DNA of 64,000 nucleotides, from NCBI GenBank assembly GCA_016719815.1, contig JADJYK010000013.1, positions 144,037 through 208,036 on the forward strand, written 5' to 3'. The notes under the pieces were generated by a model. It was not told where the DNA came from. It did no database searches and saw only the letters and a list, made by a program, of their open reading frames with translations. Origin of the DNA: Chitinophagaceae bacterium (GTDB lineage Bacteria; Bacteroidota; Bacteroidia; Chitinophagales; Chitinophagaceae). The position numbers and the translations under genes are program-made. Shown here piece after piece: positions 30,289 through 39,104 of the stretch; position 1 is the stretch's first letter; the number at the start of each line of letters is the position of its first letter.

Positions 30289-30318
30289 ACCCCGGGCTTG
30301 CCCCGGGGTCTTTTTTTC
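30289..30318. repeat. GC-rich hairpin with T-run
   Basis: Arms ACCCCGGG / CCCGGGGT (30289-30296, 30302-30309) followed by a T-rich run. It could act as a second terminator, but its sequence also resembles dispersed intergenic palindromes of Bacteroidota. Confidence 0.55.
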
Positions 30319-30430
30319 ATCATTCCAACTCTCCCCCTTTGTCATTCCGACTCTTGCCTTTGTCATTCCGACCCTCCCCCTTGTCATTCCGACTCTTGCC
30401 TTTGTCATTCCGACGAAGGAGGAATCTCTC
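30319..30430. repeat. Tandem 21-base repeats of the GTCATTCCGAC family
   Basis: Five units follow each other. Units at 30341, 30362 and 30383 are exactly 21 bases and begin GTCATTCCGAC. The first (about 30319) is degenerate. The last (30404-30430) changes to GTCATTCCGACGAAGGAGGA plus ATCTC, a form widely scattered in Bacteroidota intergenic DNA. No spacers are present, so it is not CRISPR. Open frames here (PLSFRLLPLSFR type) are artefacts of the repeat. Confidence 0.8.
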
Positions 30431-30580
30431 TTTTTATGGGCTCCCACCACCAGTCACTCCGGTCAGCACCTGTTCCCCGCCCGCCTGCAATTCCCGCCCT
30501 CACACACAAAGGCCAACACAGGCGGGAGATTTACGGCTAAGCGGGGCAGCCCTTCAGCAACCAAACATATCCCAACTCTT

Positions 30581-30631
30581 TGCCATTCCGACCCTCTCAA
30601 TTGTCATTCCGACGAAGGAGGAATCTCCTGC
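30581..30631. repeat. Second copy of the GTCATTCCGAC repeat cluster
   Basis: A degenerate unit (GCCATTCCGACCCTCTCAAT) is followed by a full unit at 30603 with the GAAGGAGGAATCTCC extension. It repeats the end structure of the array at 30319-30430 about 200 bases away. Confidence 0.75.
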
Positions 30632-31212
30632 TGGCTCATTTCTCCTCCGGGTTTTCATTACCTCTTCGCAGCCGATATCTCGCCCCATGCTTGTGTGGGG
30701 GAGTGGAGCCGATAGCCACCGGCTTGGTGTTTGGATTGACGAAGAGTCCCAAACCGGAGGCTCTGTCTGTGTAGAGATTTATCTTTTTAAAGATTGCTGA
30801 TGTGGGGTTGGATATATTAAGAAAATAATGAAGTTTCATTTACGAAACTTTTATTTGCAAATAAATTTTTCTAATCATCTAAATATCAATGTATAATTTA
30901 AAAAAGCGAAAGTTAGACAGACAAAAACTTTCGTATATTTATGCGTTGTATGTCACCCTAATCAGCATCCTACTACAATTCAATCACCCATGAGCTTACC
31001 ACCACGACCTCACGCTATTTTTTAGCACATTGCAAGGCGCACAGAACCCTGACACAAAGCCAACCTTGCAAAGAGCTAAAAATGCCAACACAGCACCACC
31101 CACCCCAGCTGACGAATATCTATCATCATTAGTTCAACACTTCAGCAATAGAACTTTGCTCAACAGGGTGACAGGCATTAAACTCATAACTAACCTCATT
31201 TTTACTACCTTC
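30632..31212. other. Intergenic region upstream of hsdR, with two inverted repeats
   Basis: No gene is supported in these 580 bases. Two dyads stand out: AAGTTTC-ATTTAC-GAAACTT (30831-30850) and CGAAAGTT / AACTTTCG (30907-30914, 30926-30933). They lie where the GC content drops at the left edge of the restriction island and may be regulatory for hsdR. No controller gene was recognised next to them. Confidence 0.4.
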
Positions 31213-34034
31213 ATGTCCAGACAAAAATACAACTAAGATTATTGAAGAACGAAAAACTGACACGGAAAGAAATCATAGATACCCGGCTTTAAACAAGCCG
31301 GTTGGAATGTTACTGACCGAACTCAGGTGATTGAGGAATCTGATATTCACTTGACAGTTGTTGAAGAACCTGCAACCCATACGCCGGACACCAATTCAGT
31401 GACTATGTTTTATTGGGCAAGGACGGTAAAAACCGCTTGCAGTTGTGGAAGCTAAAAAGACTTCAGTTGATGCTGCACTTGACGGGAGCAAAACAAACAA
31501 TATTGCTACAACATTCAATCAACACAAGGCGTTGACTTGCCTTTTTGCTTTTACACCAACGGACACGATATTTTCTTTTGGGACTTAGGTAATTATCCAC
31601 CAAAGAAAGTGTATGGTTTTCCAACACGGGATGACCTTGAACGCTATGCTTACATACGCAGAGCAAGAAAGGCTTTGGCAGGTGAACTCATCAACACTAA
31701 AATTGCCGGACGAAATTATCAGATAGGTGCTATTCGTGCCGTAATGGAATCAGTTGAAAACGAAAACGAAAATTTTTGCTTGTGATGGCAACTGGGACAG
31801 GTAAAACCCGTGTTTGCATCGCATTAGTGGATGCACTCATGAGAGCAGGTTGGGCTGAAAGAGTTTTATTTCTTGTTGATAGAATTGCTTTACAAAATCA
31901 AACACTTGATTCTTTCAAAGAATATTTGCCTAACGAACCACGTTGGCCAAAGCAAGGCGAAAAAGAAATAGCAACCGACAGAAGGATTTACGTTTCAACT
32001 TATCCAACTATGTTGAATGTAATTCGCAACGAAGAAAAATCATTAAGCCCACATTTCTTTGATTTGATTGTGGTGGATGAGAGCCACCGCAGCATTTATA
32101 ATACTTTATCAGGAAATCCTTGATTACTTCAATACCATTACCCTTGGCTTAACAGCTACCCCAACCGATGTAATTGACCACAACACTTTTCAATTGTTTG
32201 AATGTGAAGATGGCATTCCAACGTTTGCTTACTCCTATGACGAAGCAGTAAATCATATACCGACTCTCCTGTGTAATTTTCAGGTAATGAAAATTAAAAC
32301 AAAGTTTCAGGATGAAGGAATAAACAAGCGGACAATTTCATTGGAAGACCAACAGAAATTAATTATTGAAGGAAAAGAAATCGAAGAAATCAATTACGAA
32401 GGAACCGAGATTGAAAAGAAAGTAATCAATCGGGGAACAAATGCTTTGATAGTCCGTGAATTCATGGAAGAATCTATCAAAGATGCAAACGGAGTATTGC
32501 CTGGAAAATCAATTTTCTTTGCATCAGCAAAGCACATGCAAGAAGAGTCGAAGAAATATTTGATTCGCTTTATACCGAATACAAAGGCGAGTTAGCCAAA
32601 GTATTGGTAAGCGAAGACCCAAGAGTTTACGGCAAAGGCGGATTGCTCGACCAATTTGTTCACAACGATATGCCACGAATTGCAATTAGTGTAGATATGC
32701 TTGACACAGGAATTGATGTTCGGGAACTGGTGAATCTAGTTTTTGCAAAAACCTGTTTTCAGTTATACAAAGTTTTGGCAAATGATAGGCAGAGGAACCC
32801 GTTTGCTTGAACCTGAAAAAATAAAACCCTGGTGTACTGAGAAAGATAGCTTCCTGATTCTCGACTGTTGGGACAATTTTTGAATACTTCAAACTCAACC
32901 CAAGAGGTAAAGAATTAAAAATCTCAAATTCCTTTACCTGTTCGTTTGTTTGGTATTAGATTAAATAAAATTGAAGAAGCAAAAACACAAACAGAACAGA
33001 CATTTTGAAAAAAGAAATTCAAAAATAAAAACGCAGGTTAGCGGACTTCCAAAAATTCAGTAGTCATCATGGAAGCCAAACATGAATTGCAACGGCTGGA
33101 AGATGAAAAATTTTGACTAACTTTACAACTGATAAAATGGAATTTTTTGAAGCAGTGGTAAAACCGTTGCTTCGTACAGTTTCTGATATTGATTTCAAGG
33201 CTATGCGGGATTTGGAGAAAGATATTGTTGAAGTTTCATTGGCACATTTAGCCGCAGAAAAAGAAAAGTTTGAAACGTTGAAGGATAGTATCATTGAAGA
33301 AATTGGAGAACTGCCTTTTAAGCATAAACATTGTAGCCAAAGAACAAGAATTGATTCGACAGGCACAGAGCAATCATTTTTGGTCAACAGTTACCGAAAA
33401 AAAGTTTGAAGAATTGATTCAGAAACTTTCGCCATTGATGAAATTCCGTGAAGCAGTGATTCCGTTAGCTCCTGCAAAATTCAACTTGAAAGACATTGTT
33501 GCCGAAAAGGAGTTTGTAGAGTTTGGTCCGCAACATGAAGCGTTAAGCATTGCTAAATACCGTGAGTTGGTGGAGAAGAAAATAAATGAGTTGGTTTCAA
33601 ATAGCCCAATTCTGCAAAAACTAAAACAAGGTTTGGAAATTACCGAAGATGAAACGGAGCAATTAGCTGAAGAACTTCACAACGAACATCCGCACATTAC
33701 GATTGACTTGCTTCGTAAAGTCTACAAACCATCGAAAGCAGCATTGGTTCAATTCATCAAACACATTTTAGGCATTGAACAGTTAGAAACCTTTGCCGAA
33801 ACGGTTACCAAAGCATTTGATGATTCTTATTTCAAAACACAGTTACCTTTGCATGCCGGCAACTGCAATTCCTTGACTTACTTAAAACTTTGTACTGGAA
33901 AAAGGTGATGTAAGCAAAAGAAACCCGATTGAATCGCCTTTACAATGATTCACCCCGAAGGCATTAGAGGAATATTCAATCAAAAAGAGATTGACGAAAT
34001 TTTAAATTTAACGCAACAAGTATTAGCGGCATAA
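31213..34034 (+). pseudogene. hsdR: Type I restriction endonuclease R subunit, many frameshifts
   Basis: The translocating and cutting subunit of a type I restriction system, about 940 residues when pieced together. From ATG 31213 (MSRQK...) the N-terminal nuclease region includes AVVEAKKTS, the E-A-K part of the PD-(D/E)XK site. Helicase motifs follow: Walker A MATGTGKT (about 31782), DESHRSIYN, LGLTATPTD, DTGIDV and, split by a shift, MIGRGTR. The end is HPEGIRGIFNQKEIDEILNL. I count five one-base shifts in the first 350 bases and more near 31760, 32105, 32555, 32745, 32780, 32900-33115, 33315 and 33860-33945. Some are homopolymer errors in type, but the density is far above the housekeeping genes. 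Either the gene is dead or this stretch is poorly sequenced. Confidence 0.85.
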
Positions 34035-34046
34035 AATATTTGCAAA

Positions 34047-34880
34047 ATGAAAAAGGAATCCGACATTAAAATATTTGAAGAAAAAAAAGTAAGAACCCTT
34101 TGGGATGCTGATAAGGAGAAATGGTATCTGGCAATAGTGGATGTGGTAGCCGCCTTAACTGACAGCCCCAACCCGCAGGTCTATTGGCGGGTATTAAAAA
34201 GCGATTAAAGGATGAGGGTAATGAAACCGTTACAAATTGTAACGCTTTGAAAATGGAAGCAGCTGATGGGAAAATGAGAATGACAGATGTAGCCGATACG
34301 GAACAGCTTTTTCGCCTTATTCAATCCATCCTTCTCCAAAGGCAGAGCCTTTTAAACTTTGGCTGGCACAGGTTGCTGCCTGAAAGATTAGATGAAATGC
34401 AAGACCCCGAACTGAGATTGACTGTGCCTTTGCAACAATACTTTAACCTGGGCTATTCAGAAAACTGGATTAACCAACGCCTGAAAAGTATTGAAATAAG
34501 AAAAGAACTTACCGATGAACGGAAGAAACGGGGGACTGAAAGAAGGCGTTCAGTTGGTAACACTTTACCGACATCATCACCAAAGCATGGAGTGATAAAA
34601 CCACGAAAGAATATAAAATTTTGAAAGGGTTGAAAAAGAAAACCTGCGGGATAAATATGACCAACACTGAACTGATATTAAACATGCTGGCGGAGGCATC
34701 AACTAAAGATATTTCAGCAGCTACCAATCCCGAAACTTTTGAAGCCAGCAAAAAGTAGCTAAGCAGGGCGGCAATGTTGCTAAAGTTGCAAGGAAAGAAT
34801 TGGAATCCAGAACAGGCAAAAAAGTAGTTACATCACTAAATGCAAAACTGTCTGAATCAGGATTAAAAATTGAAAGATAA
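34047..34880 (+). pseudogene. BRO-N domain (antirepressor-like) protein, frameshifted
   Basis: Starts at ATG 34047 (MKKESDIKIFEEKKVRTLWD) with the BRO-N/antirepressor fold: EKWYLAIVDVVAALTDSPNP and VYWRVLKKRLKDEG. The middle has LFRLIQSIPSPKAEPFKLWL once a shift is repaired, then QQYFNLGYSENWINQRLKSI. The end SLNAKLSESGLKIER closes at TAA 34880. Roughly 277 residues if repaired. Proteins of this kind are often embedded in type I restriction loci of bacteria, between the R and M genes, with unknown function. It starts 12 bases after hsdR. At least four one-base shifts are visible (about 34170, 34340, 34375, 34530-34660, 34757). Confidence 0.75.
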
Positions 34881-34892
34881 ACAGGATAAGAA

Positions 34893-35295
34893 ATGAAAGA
34901 CGAAGAAATAACTTATAAAATTATAGGGTGTTCCATGAAAGTGCATAATACACTTGGGAATGGGTTCCAGGAAGTAATTTATCAACGATGCCTGGCAATA
35001 GAATTAGAAAGGGCAGGTCTTGCTTTTGGGAGGGAAATAGAACAAACTATTTTTTATGAAGGAATTAATGAATTCGAAGAGCTGATTTTGTTGTTGAAGA
35101 AAAGTAATTGTTGAATTAAAAGCGATTATTAATTTAGAAGATGTGCATCTTGCACAGGCAAAAAATTATGTAGTCGCCTACGATTTCCCAACTGGGTTAT
35201 TAATAAATTTCGGCTCAACAAGTCTGCAATACAAAAAAGTATTCAACCCAAAGTATAACATAGCAGAAAATCCTGCTAATCCTAAAATCAATTAA
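34893..35295 (+). pseudogene. GxxExxY family protein, frameshifted
   Basis: Repaired length is about 134 residues. The name-giving motif is GNGFQEVIYQRCLAIELERA. The rest of the family pattern is present: GLAFGREIEQTIFYEG, then after shifts near 35075-35105 a stretch with IVELKAIINLEDVHLAQAKN and TGLLINFGSTSLQYKKVFN. The family has a PD-(D/E)XK nuclease-like core (the IVELKA lysine region) but no settled function. It starts 12 bases after the BRO-N gene and precedes hsdM by 17 bases, so it is part of the same cluster. Confidence 0.8.
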
Positions 35296-35639
35296 ATCCT
35301 GATTCAGACAATATGCTCCAAAATAACTCTACACTAAAATCTCTCATTGATAAACTCTGGCAAACTTCTGGGAAGGTGGTATTGCCAATCCATTAACGCC
35401 ATTGAACAAATTACCTATCTCATTTTTAGGAAACGTTTGGATGATTTGGAAGCCAAACGGGAAAGAGATGCAGCCTTTACAGGAGAAAAATATACTTCAC
35501 GATTCAAAGGAAAATATAAAGTAACAGGAAGTAACGAAGAAGTTGACAAAAACGAATTGCGTTGGAGTGTTTTCAAACACAAGCCAGCCGATGAAATGTT
35601 GTTGCATGTGCAAATGAAAGTGTTCCTGTTTTTGAAAGA

Positions 35640-35660
35640 CCTGCCTACCGGACAGGCAGG
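35640..35660. repeat. Palindromic 21-base element inserted in frame in hsdM
   Basis: CCTGCCT / AGGCAGG arms around ACCGGAC. It adds seven codons (LPTGQAG) between FLKD and LNGETSPF, where other HsdM proteins run straight through. The frame is kept. Same family as the palindrome at 28510-28529. Confidence 0.8.
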
Positions 35661-36678
35661 CCTGAACGGAGAAACTTCGCCATTTACCAAACACATGGCA
35701 AACGCTGTGTTCATTATGCCAAAAGCAAGTTTGCTGTTCCGGCCATCAACATTGTAGAAGATATTTTTAAAGAAATTGAAAAGATGCTACCGAAGGTGGT
35801 CATGCTTTTCAGGACATACAAGGCGATGTGTATGAAATGCTGTTGAGTGAAATAGCCACTGCAGGTAAAAACGGACAGTTCAGAACGCCACGGCACATTA
35901 TTAAACTGATGGCTGAATTGGTGGCTCCGCAATTAGGACAACGCATTGCCGACCCTGCTTGCGGAACTGGCGGTTTCCTGTTAGGCGCTTATCAATATAT
36001 TCTTACAGATTTGGTAAGACAAAAGGATAAAAAGAAATTAGAGAAAGACGAAGACGGTTTTGAACGGGCTGCTATCAGTGCCGTGCTTACGCAAAAAGTA
36101 AAAACCATACTGGACCAGAGTTTTGTGGGTTATGACATTGACACCACCATGGTGCGTTTGGGTTTGATGAACATGATGATGCACGGCATTGACGAACCCA
36201 AAATTGACTACAAAGACACCCTAAGCAAAGCTACAACGAAGACAGCCAGTTCGACATCATTATGGCGAACCCGCCCTTACGGGCAATATTGACAAGGGCG
36301 ATATTAACGAAGGGCTGAAACTGCCAACAACAAAACGGAATTGCTTTTTGTAGAACGCATTTTTAATATGCTGAAAATGGGTGGCACTGCTGCGGTGATT
36401 GTGCCAAGTGGTGTGATGCAAAACAGTGGGAAAGCATTTGAAGCCCTAAGGAAACTCATTATTGATAAAGCAGAACTGAAAGCGGTGATTGCAGTGCCCA
36501 GCGGAGTGTTTAAACCCTATGCAGGGTAAGCACAGCCATTCTGATTTTTACCAAAGGTGGCGAAACAAATAATGTTTGGTTTTACGATATGCAGGCAGAC
36601 GGCTACACCTTAGACGATAAGCGAAACAAAATTGCTGATAGTGATTTGCCCGATATCGTAAAGCGATACAAAGAACGT

Positions 36679-36704
36679 GTCACCCTGAGCGCAGCCGAAG
36701 GGGA
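36679..36704. repeat. GTCACCCTGAGC-type dispersed repeat inside hsdM
   Basis: Begins GTCACCCTGAGCGCAGCCGA and ends AGGGGA. It is read as VTLSAAEGD in the hsdM frame. This repeat type is common between Bacteroidota genes. Two bases later an in-frame TGA (36706-36708) interrupts hsdM. Confidence 0.7.
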
Positions 36705-36900
36705 CTGAAAGCAGAAATACTTTATGGTGCCGAAAAAGGAAATTGTAGAAAACAACTACGACCTAAACTTGAGCACCTACAAAGAAGAAGTATGAAGAAG
36801 TAAGCTATGAAAAAACTGAATGTGATTTTCGGAAAGTTGGAAAGCTTAGAATCCGATATTCAAAAGGATTGACGGAATTAAAAGGTTTCGTATAATGCAA

Positions 36901-37501
36901 TCCCGAAGGATGAAATGATTATAGAAAATGAATTATAAAAAAAACAAAACCCCGAAGGGGTGACATAAAATGGCAGGAACCTATTCGCAAATATATCTTC
37001 AAGTGGTTTTCGCTGTAAAAGGCAGAGAAAACCTCATTGCCAAATCATGGAAAGACGATTTGCATAAATATATTACGGGCATTATCAGAGAAAAAGAACA
37101 AAAGCCTATAATCGTTAATGGTATGTCCGACCACATCCACGCATTCGTTGGGTTAAAACCATCTATGAGAATATCGGATTTGGTACGTGATATAAAAAAT
37201 AATTCATCTAAATTCATCAATGAAAAAGGCTTTGTAAGAGGCAAGTTTTCTTGGCAGGAAGGTTATGGGGTGTTTTCTTATTCGCATTCACATATTGAAA
37301 GGGTATATAACTACATACTGAATCAAGAAGAACATCATCTTAAAAAGACATTCAAGGATGAATACCTGGAATTATTGAAAAAAGTTTGAAATAGAATTTA
37401 AAGAAGAATATGTATTTGAGTTTATCTGATTATATCACCCTTCGGGGTTCAGTAGCACCCTGTCTCAGGCATGTTACAATCATTTCAACCTCCTTCGGGT
37501 T
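36901..37501 (+). mobile_element. REP-type (RAYT/IS200-like) transposase element between hsdM and hsdS
   Basis: An approximately 600-base unit with inverted ends. The left outer arm CCCGAAGGATGAAATGATT (36902-36920) matches the reverse of the right arm (37478-37500, CCCGAAGGAGGTTGAAATG...). Inner hairpins are ACCCC-GAA-GGGGT on the left (36949-36961) and its complement-like ACCC-TTC-GGGG on the right (37437-37447). It encloses a single tyrosine transposase gene. This is the layout of a RAYT flanked by inverted REP sequences. It separates hsdM from hsdS. Confidence 0.75.
36970..37389 (+). CDS. REP-associated tyrosine transposase (IS200/TnpA-like, Y1 family)
   Basis: Single-strand DNA transposase of 139 residues. 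The HUH metal-binding motif is in SDHIHAFVGLKP, the catalytic Tyr is probably in ERVYNYILNQEEHH, and MAGTYSQIYLQVVFAVKGRE is the usual N-terminus. The frame stops at TGA 37387-37389 after LLKKV. One more base in the preceding A-rich run would extend it by about ten residues (IEFKEEYVFEFI). It lies within inverted REP-like hairpins, so it is likely the enzyme that mobilises them, perhaps also the copy-like sequence at 28611. Apart from the end it looks intact. Confidence 0.88.
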   Translation: MAGTYSQIYLQVVFAVKGRENLIAKSWKDDLHKYITGIIREKEQKPIIVNGMSDHIHAFVGLKPSMRISDLVRDIKNNSSKFINEKGFVRGKFSWQEGYGVFSYSHSHIERVYNYILNQEEHHLKKTFKDEYLELLKKV

Positions 37502-37509
37502 TGATATAC

Positions 37510-37560
37510 ATTCGTATTGAAGCCAATATTCAAAATGGATTGGCTGAATTAAAGAGTTGA
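37510..37560 (+). repeat. Second, diverged copy of the hsdM 3' end
   Basis: Reads IRIEANIQNGLAELKS then TGA, very close to the hsdM C-terminus LESDIQKGLTELKGFV at about 36846-36895. The two copies flank the transposase element. They differ by several substitutions and one-base shifts, so this is not a simple target-site duplication. Confidence 0.65.
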
Positions 37561-37564
37561 TGTA

Positions 37565-38747
37565 ATGAAGCAAACTGAAACAAAAAGAAATAAAAGTTAT
37601 CACCAAAAAATTGGATGATGCTTGCTTCATTAATTTTGGAACAAGGGTCGTAAATAAAAAAGATGGCGGCTCAATTTACCCAGTTTACGGTGGTGGTGGT
37701 GCAACTTTTAAAATGGACTCTTACAATCGAGAGAATTGTTTAGTTGTTTCTCGTTTTGCCATGTCAAAACAATGCACAAGGTTTGTAGATGGAAAGTTTT
37801 ATTTGAACGATAGCGGATTAACAGTAAGACCAAAGAATGAGAAGGAATTGGCTCAAGAGTATCTCGATTATTTGCTACTCACATTGAATGAAACTATTTA
37901 TTCATTTTCAAGAGGCACAGCTCAACGCAACATGAATGTCCCAACATTCAGGAAACTTGAAATAAAATACCCTGATTCAACAGATTTACAACTCCACATC
38001 GCCAACCTTTTAAGCAAAGCCGAAAACCTGATAGCCCAACGCAAAGAAAGCATCCGCCTGCTGGATGAATTTTTGAAAAGTAGTTTTTTGGAGATGTTTG
38101 GGGACCCTGTAAGGAATGAGAAGGGGTGGGAAATAAATTCCCTATCAAGATTCGGATCATTAAAAAATGGTTTGAACTATACTAGAAGTGAATCCGGTGT
38201 ACATGTTCGTTGTTTAGGTGTTGGAGATTTTAAGGATTATTCCAAACTAACGGACATTGAATCTCTTCAAATTTTGAATTTAACATCCGAACCTAATATT
38301 GAATACTATTTAAATGATGGTGATTTGGTGTTTGTTCGTTCAAACGGAAATAGAGAATTAGTCGGTAGATGTCTTTTGGTTTATCCTAAGAATGAAAAAG
38401 TTACTTTTAGTGGGTTCTGCATTAGATACAGAATTGAGAGCAAAGGATTGAATCCAATATTCGTTTCTCATTTATTCAGGGTGCCAATTTTTAGAACTGC
38501 AATGCTACAAGGTGGGAAAGGTGCAAACATCCAGAATATAAGCCAGCAAACACTGGAAAAGTTAAAAATTCCGACTCCTCCAATCGAACTCCAAACTCAA
38601 TTTGCCCAAATCGTAGAAAAAACAGAAGTCCTCAAAAACCAATACCAACAAAGCTTGCAGGAGTTGCAGAATTTGTATGGCAGTTTAAGCCAACGGGCAT
38701 TTAAAGGGGACTTGGAGTTTTCAAAAGAAGTAGCAAGAGCAGAATAA
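37565..38747 (+). CDS. hsdS: Type I restriction-modification specificity subunit
   Basis: Determines the DNA target of the restriction-modification complex. About 394 residues. Two target-recognition domains are visible. The first (about 15-125) includes GSIYPVYGGGGATF and ends in the conserved helix DLQLHIANLLSKAENLIAQR. The second begins near GDPVRNEKGWEINSLSRFG and ends with the mirror helix ELQTQFAQIVEKTEVLKNQY. The long frame is open from TTG 37611. Upstream codons KLKQKEIKVITKKLDDACFI read naturally, and an ATG at 37565 becomes in-frame if one base is changed. This gene is otherwise intact, unlike hsdR and hsdM. It ends one base from the convergent DUF6527 gene. Confidence 0.88.
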
Positions 38748-38748
38748 A

Positions 38749-39030
38749 CTATTCTTCCTTTTTTCCGAAATAATCTTTCTTGTTTTCAGTATCTTCTTTT
38801 CTGCCTTCTTTGATTTCCCAATCCTTCCAACGCCTTGCAAAACGAATTTTGCTTCGGGCAATGAAATAATGCGACTGACATTCAAAACTCCAATTGCCAA
38901 TTGAAGGGTCAAGTGAAACAGTTTTTCCGTTGAAAGTAAGTTCCCAATCAGTAGGTGAAAGCGGTGTTACCACTTCATAGCCACAGCCACACACACATTT
39001 ATGTATGGCTGTGCAATACTCAGAGGCCAA
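38749..39030 (-). CDS. DUF6527 family protein, probably N-terminally short
   Basis: A 93-residue protein with the family core HKCVCGCGYEVVTPLSPTDW and the following SLDPSIGNWSFECQSHYFI, including cysteine and histidine residues that may bind metal. Family members I recall begin 20-30 residues earlier. Here the frame starts at TTG 39030 after two stop codons, so the N-terminus may be lost or shifted. DUF6527 genes are known from bacterial ubiquitin-like conjugation operons (Bub type, named BubE there), but no ubiquitin-like, E1, E2 or JAB gene is near. The gene lies at the right edge of the restriction island. Confidence 0.7.
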   Translation of the reverse strand: MASEYCTAIHKCVCGCGYEVVTPLSPTDWELTFNGKTVSLDPSIGNWSFECQSHYFIARSKIRFARRWKDWEIKEGRKEDTENKKDYFGKKEE

Positions 39031-39104
39031 TCATCAGTTTTTACTTAACTTCAATTTCAACAATTGCTCGTCCAGAAACAGGTAAACTAAAAATATATCC
39101 GGGC

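Larger units (their letters stand above)
35313..36895 (+). pseudogene. hsdM: Type I restriction-modification methyltransferase M subunit, frameshifts and inserted repeats
   Basis: N6-adenine methyltransferase subunit, about 525 residues when repaired. The N-terminal helical domain (QNNSTLKSLIDKLWQ, AIEQITYLIFRKRLDDLEAK) leads to the catalytic domain: SAM motif I RIADPACGTGGFLLGAYQYI and motif IV NPPF. Motif IV is hit by a one-base loss at 36277-36278, exactly at the Phe codon. Further shifts lie near 35380, 35740, 35790, 36225, 36325 and 36528. Two dispersed repeats sit inside the frame: a 21-base palindrome at 35640-35660 and a 26-base element at 36679-36704. An in-frame TGA follows at 36706. 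The C-terminal end ESDIQKGLTELKGFV is duplicated downstream of the transposase element. Confidence 0.85.

Noticed and set aside
30319..30430. CRISPR-like array
   Set aside because: The units are tandem without unique spacers, only 21 bases long, and match dispersed intergenic repeats. No cas gene is present.
30284..30800. Overlapping open frames in three frames reading PLSFRLLPLSFR and similar
   Set aside because: They arise from the 21-base tandem repeat, whose length is a multiple of three and so keeps frames open. No start site or family supports them.
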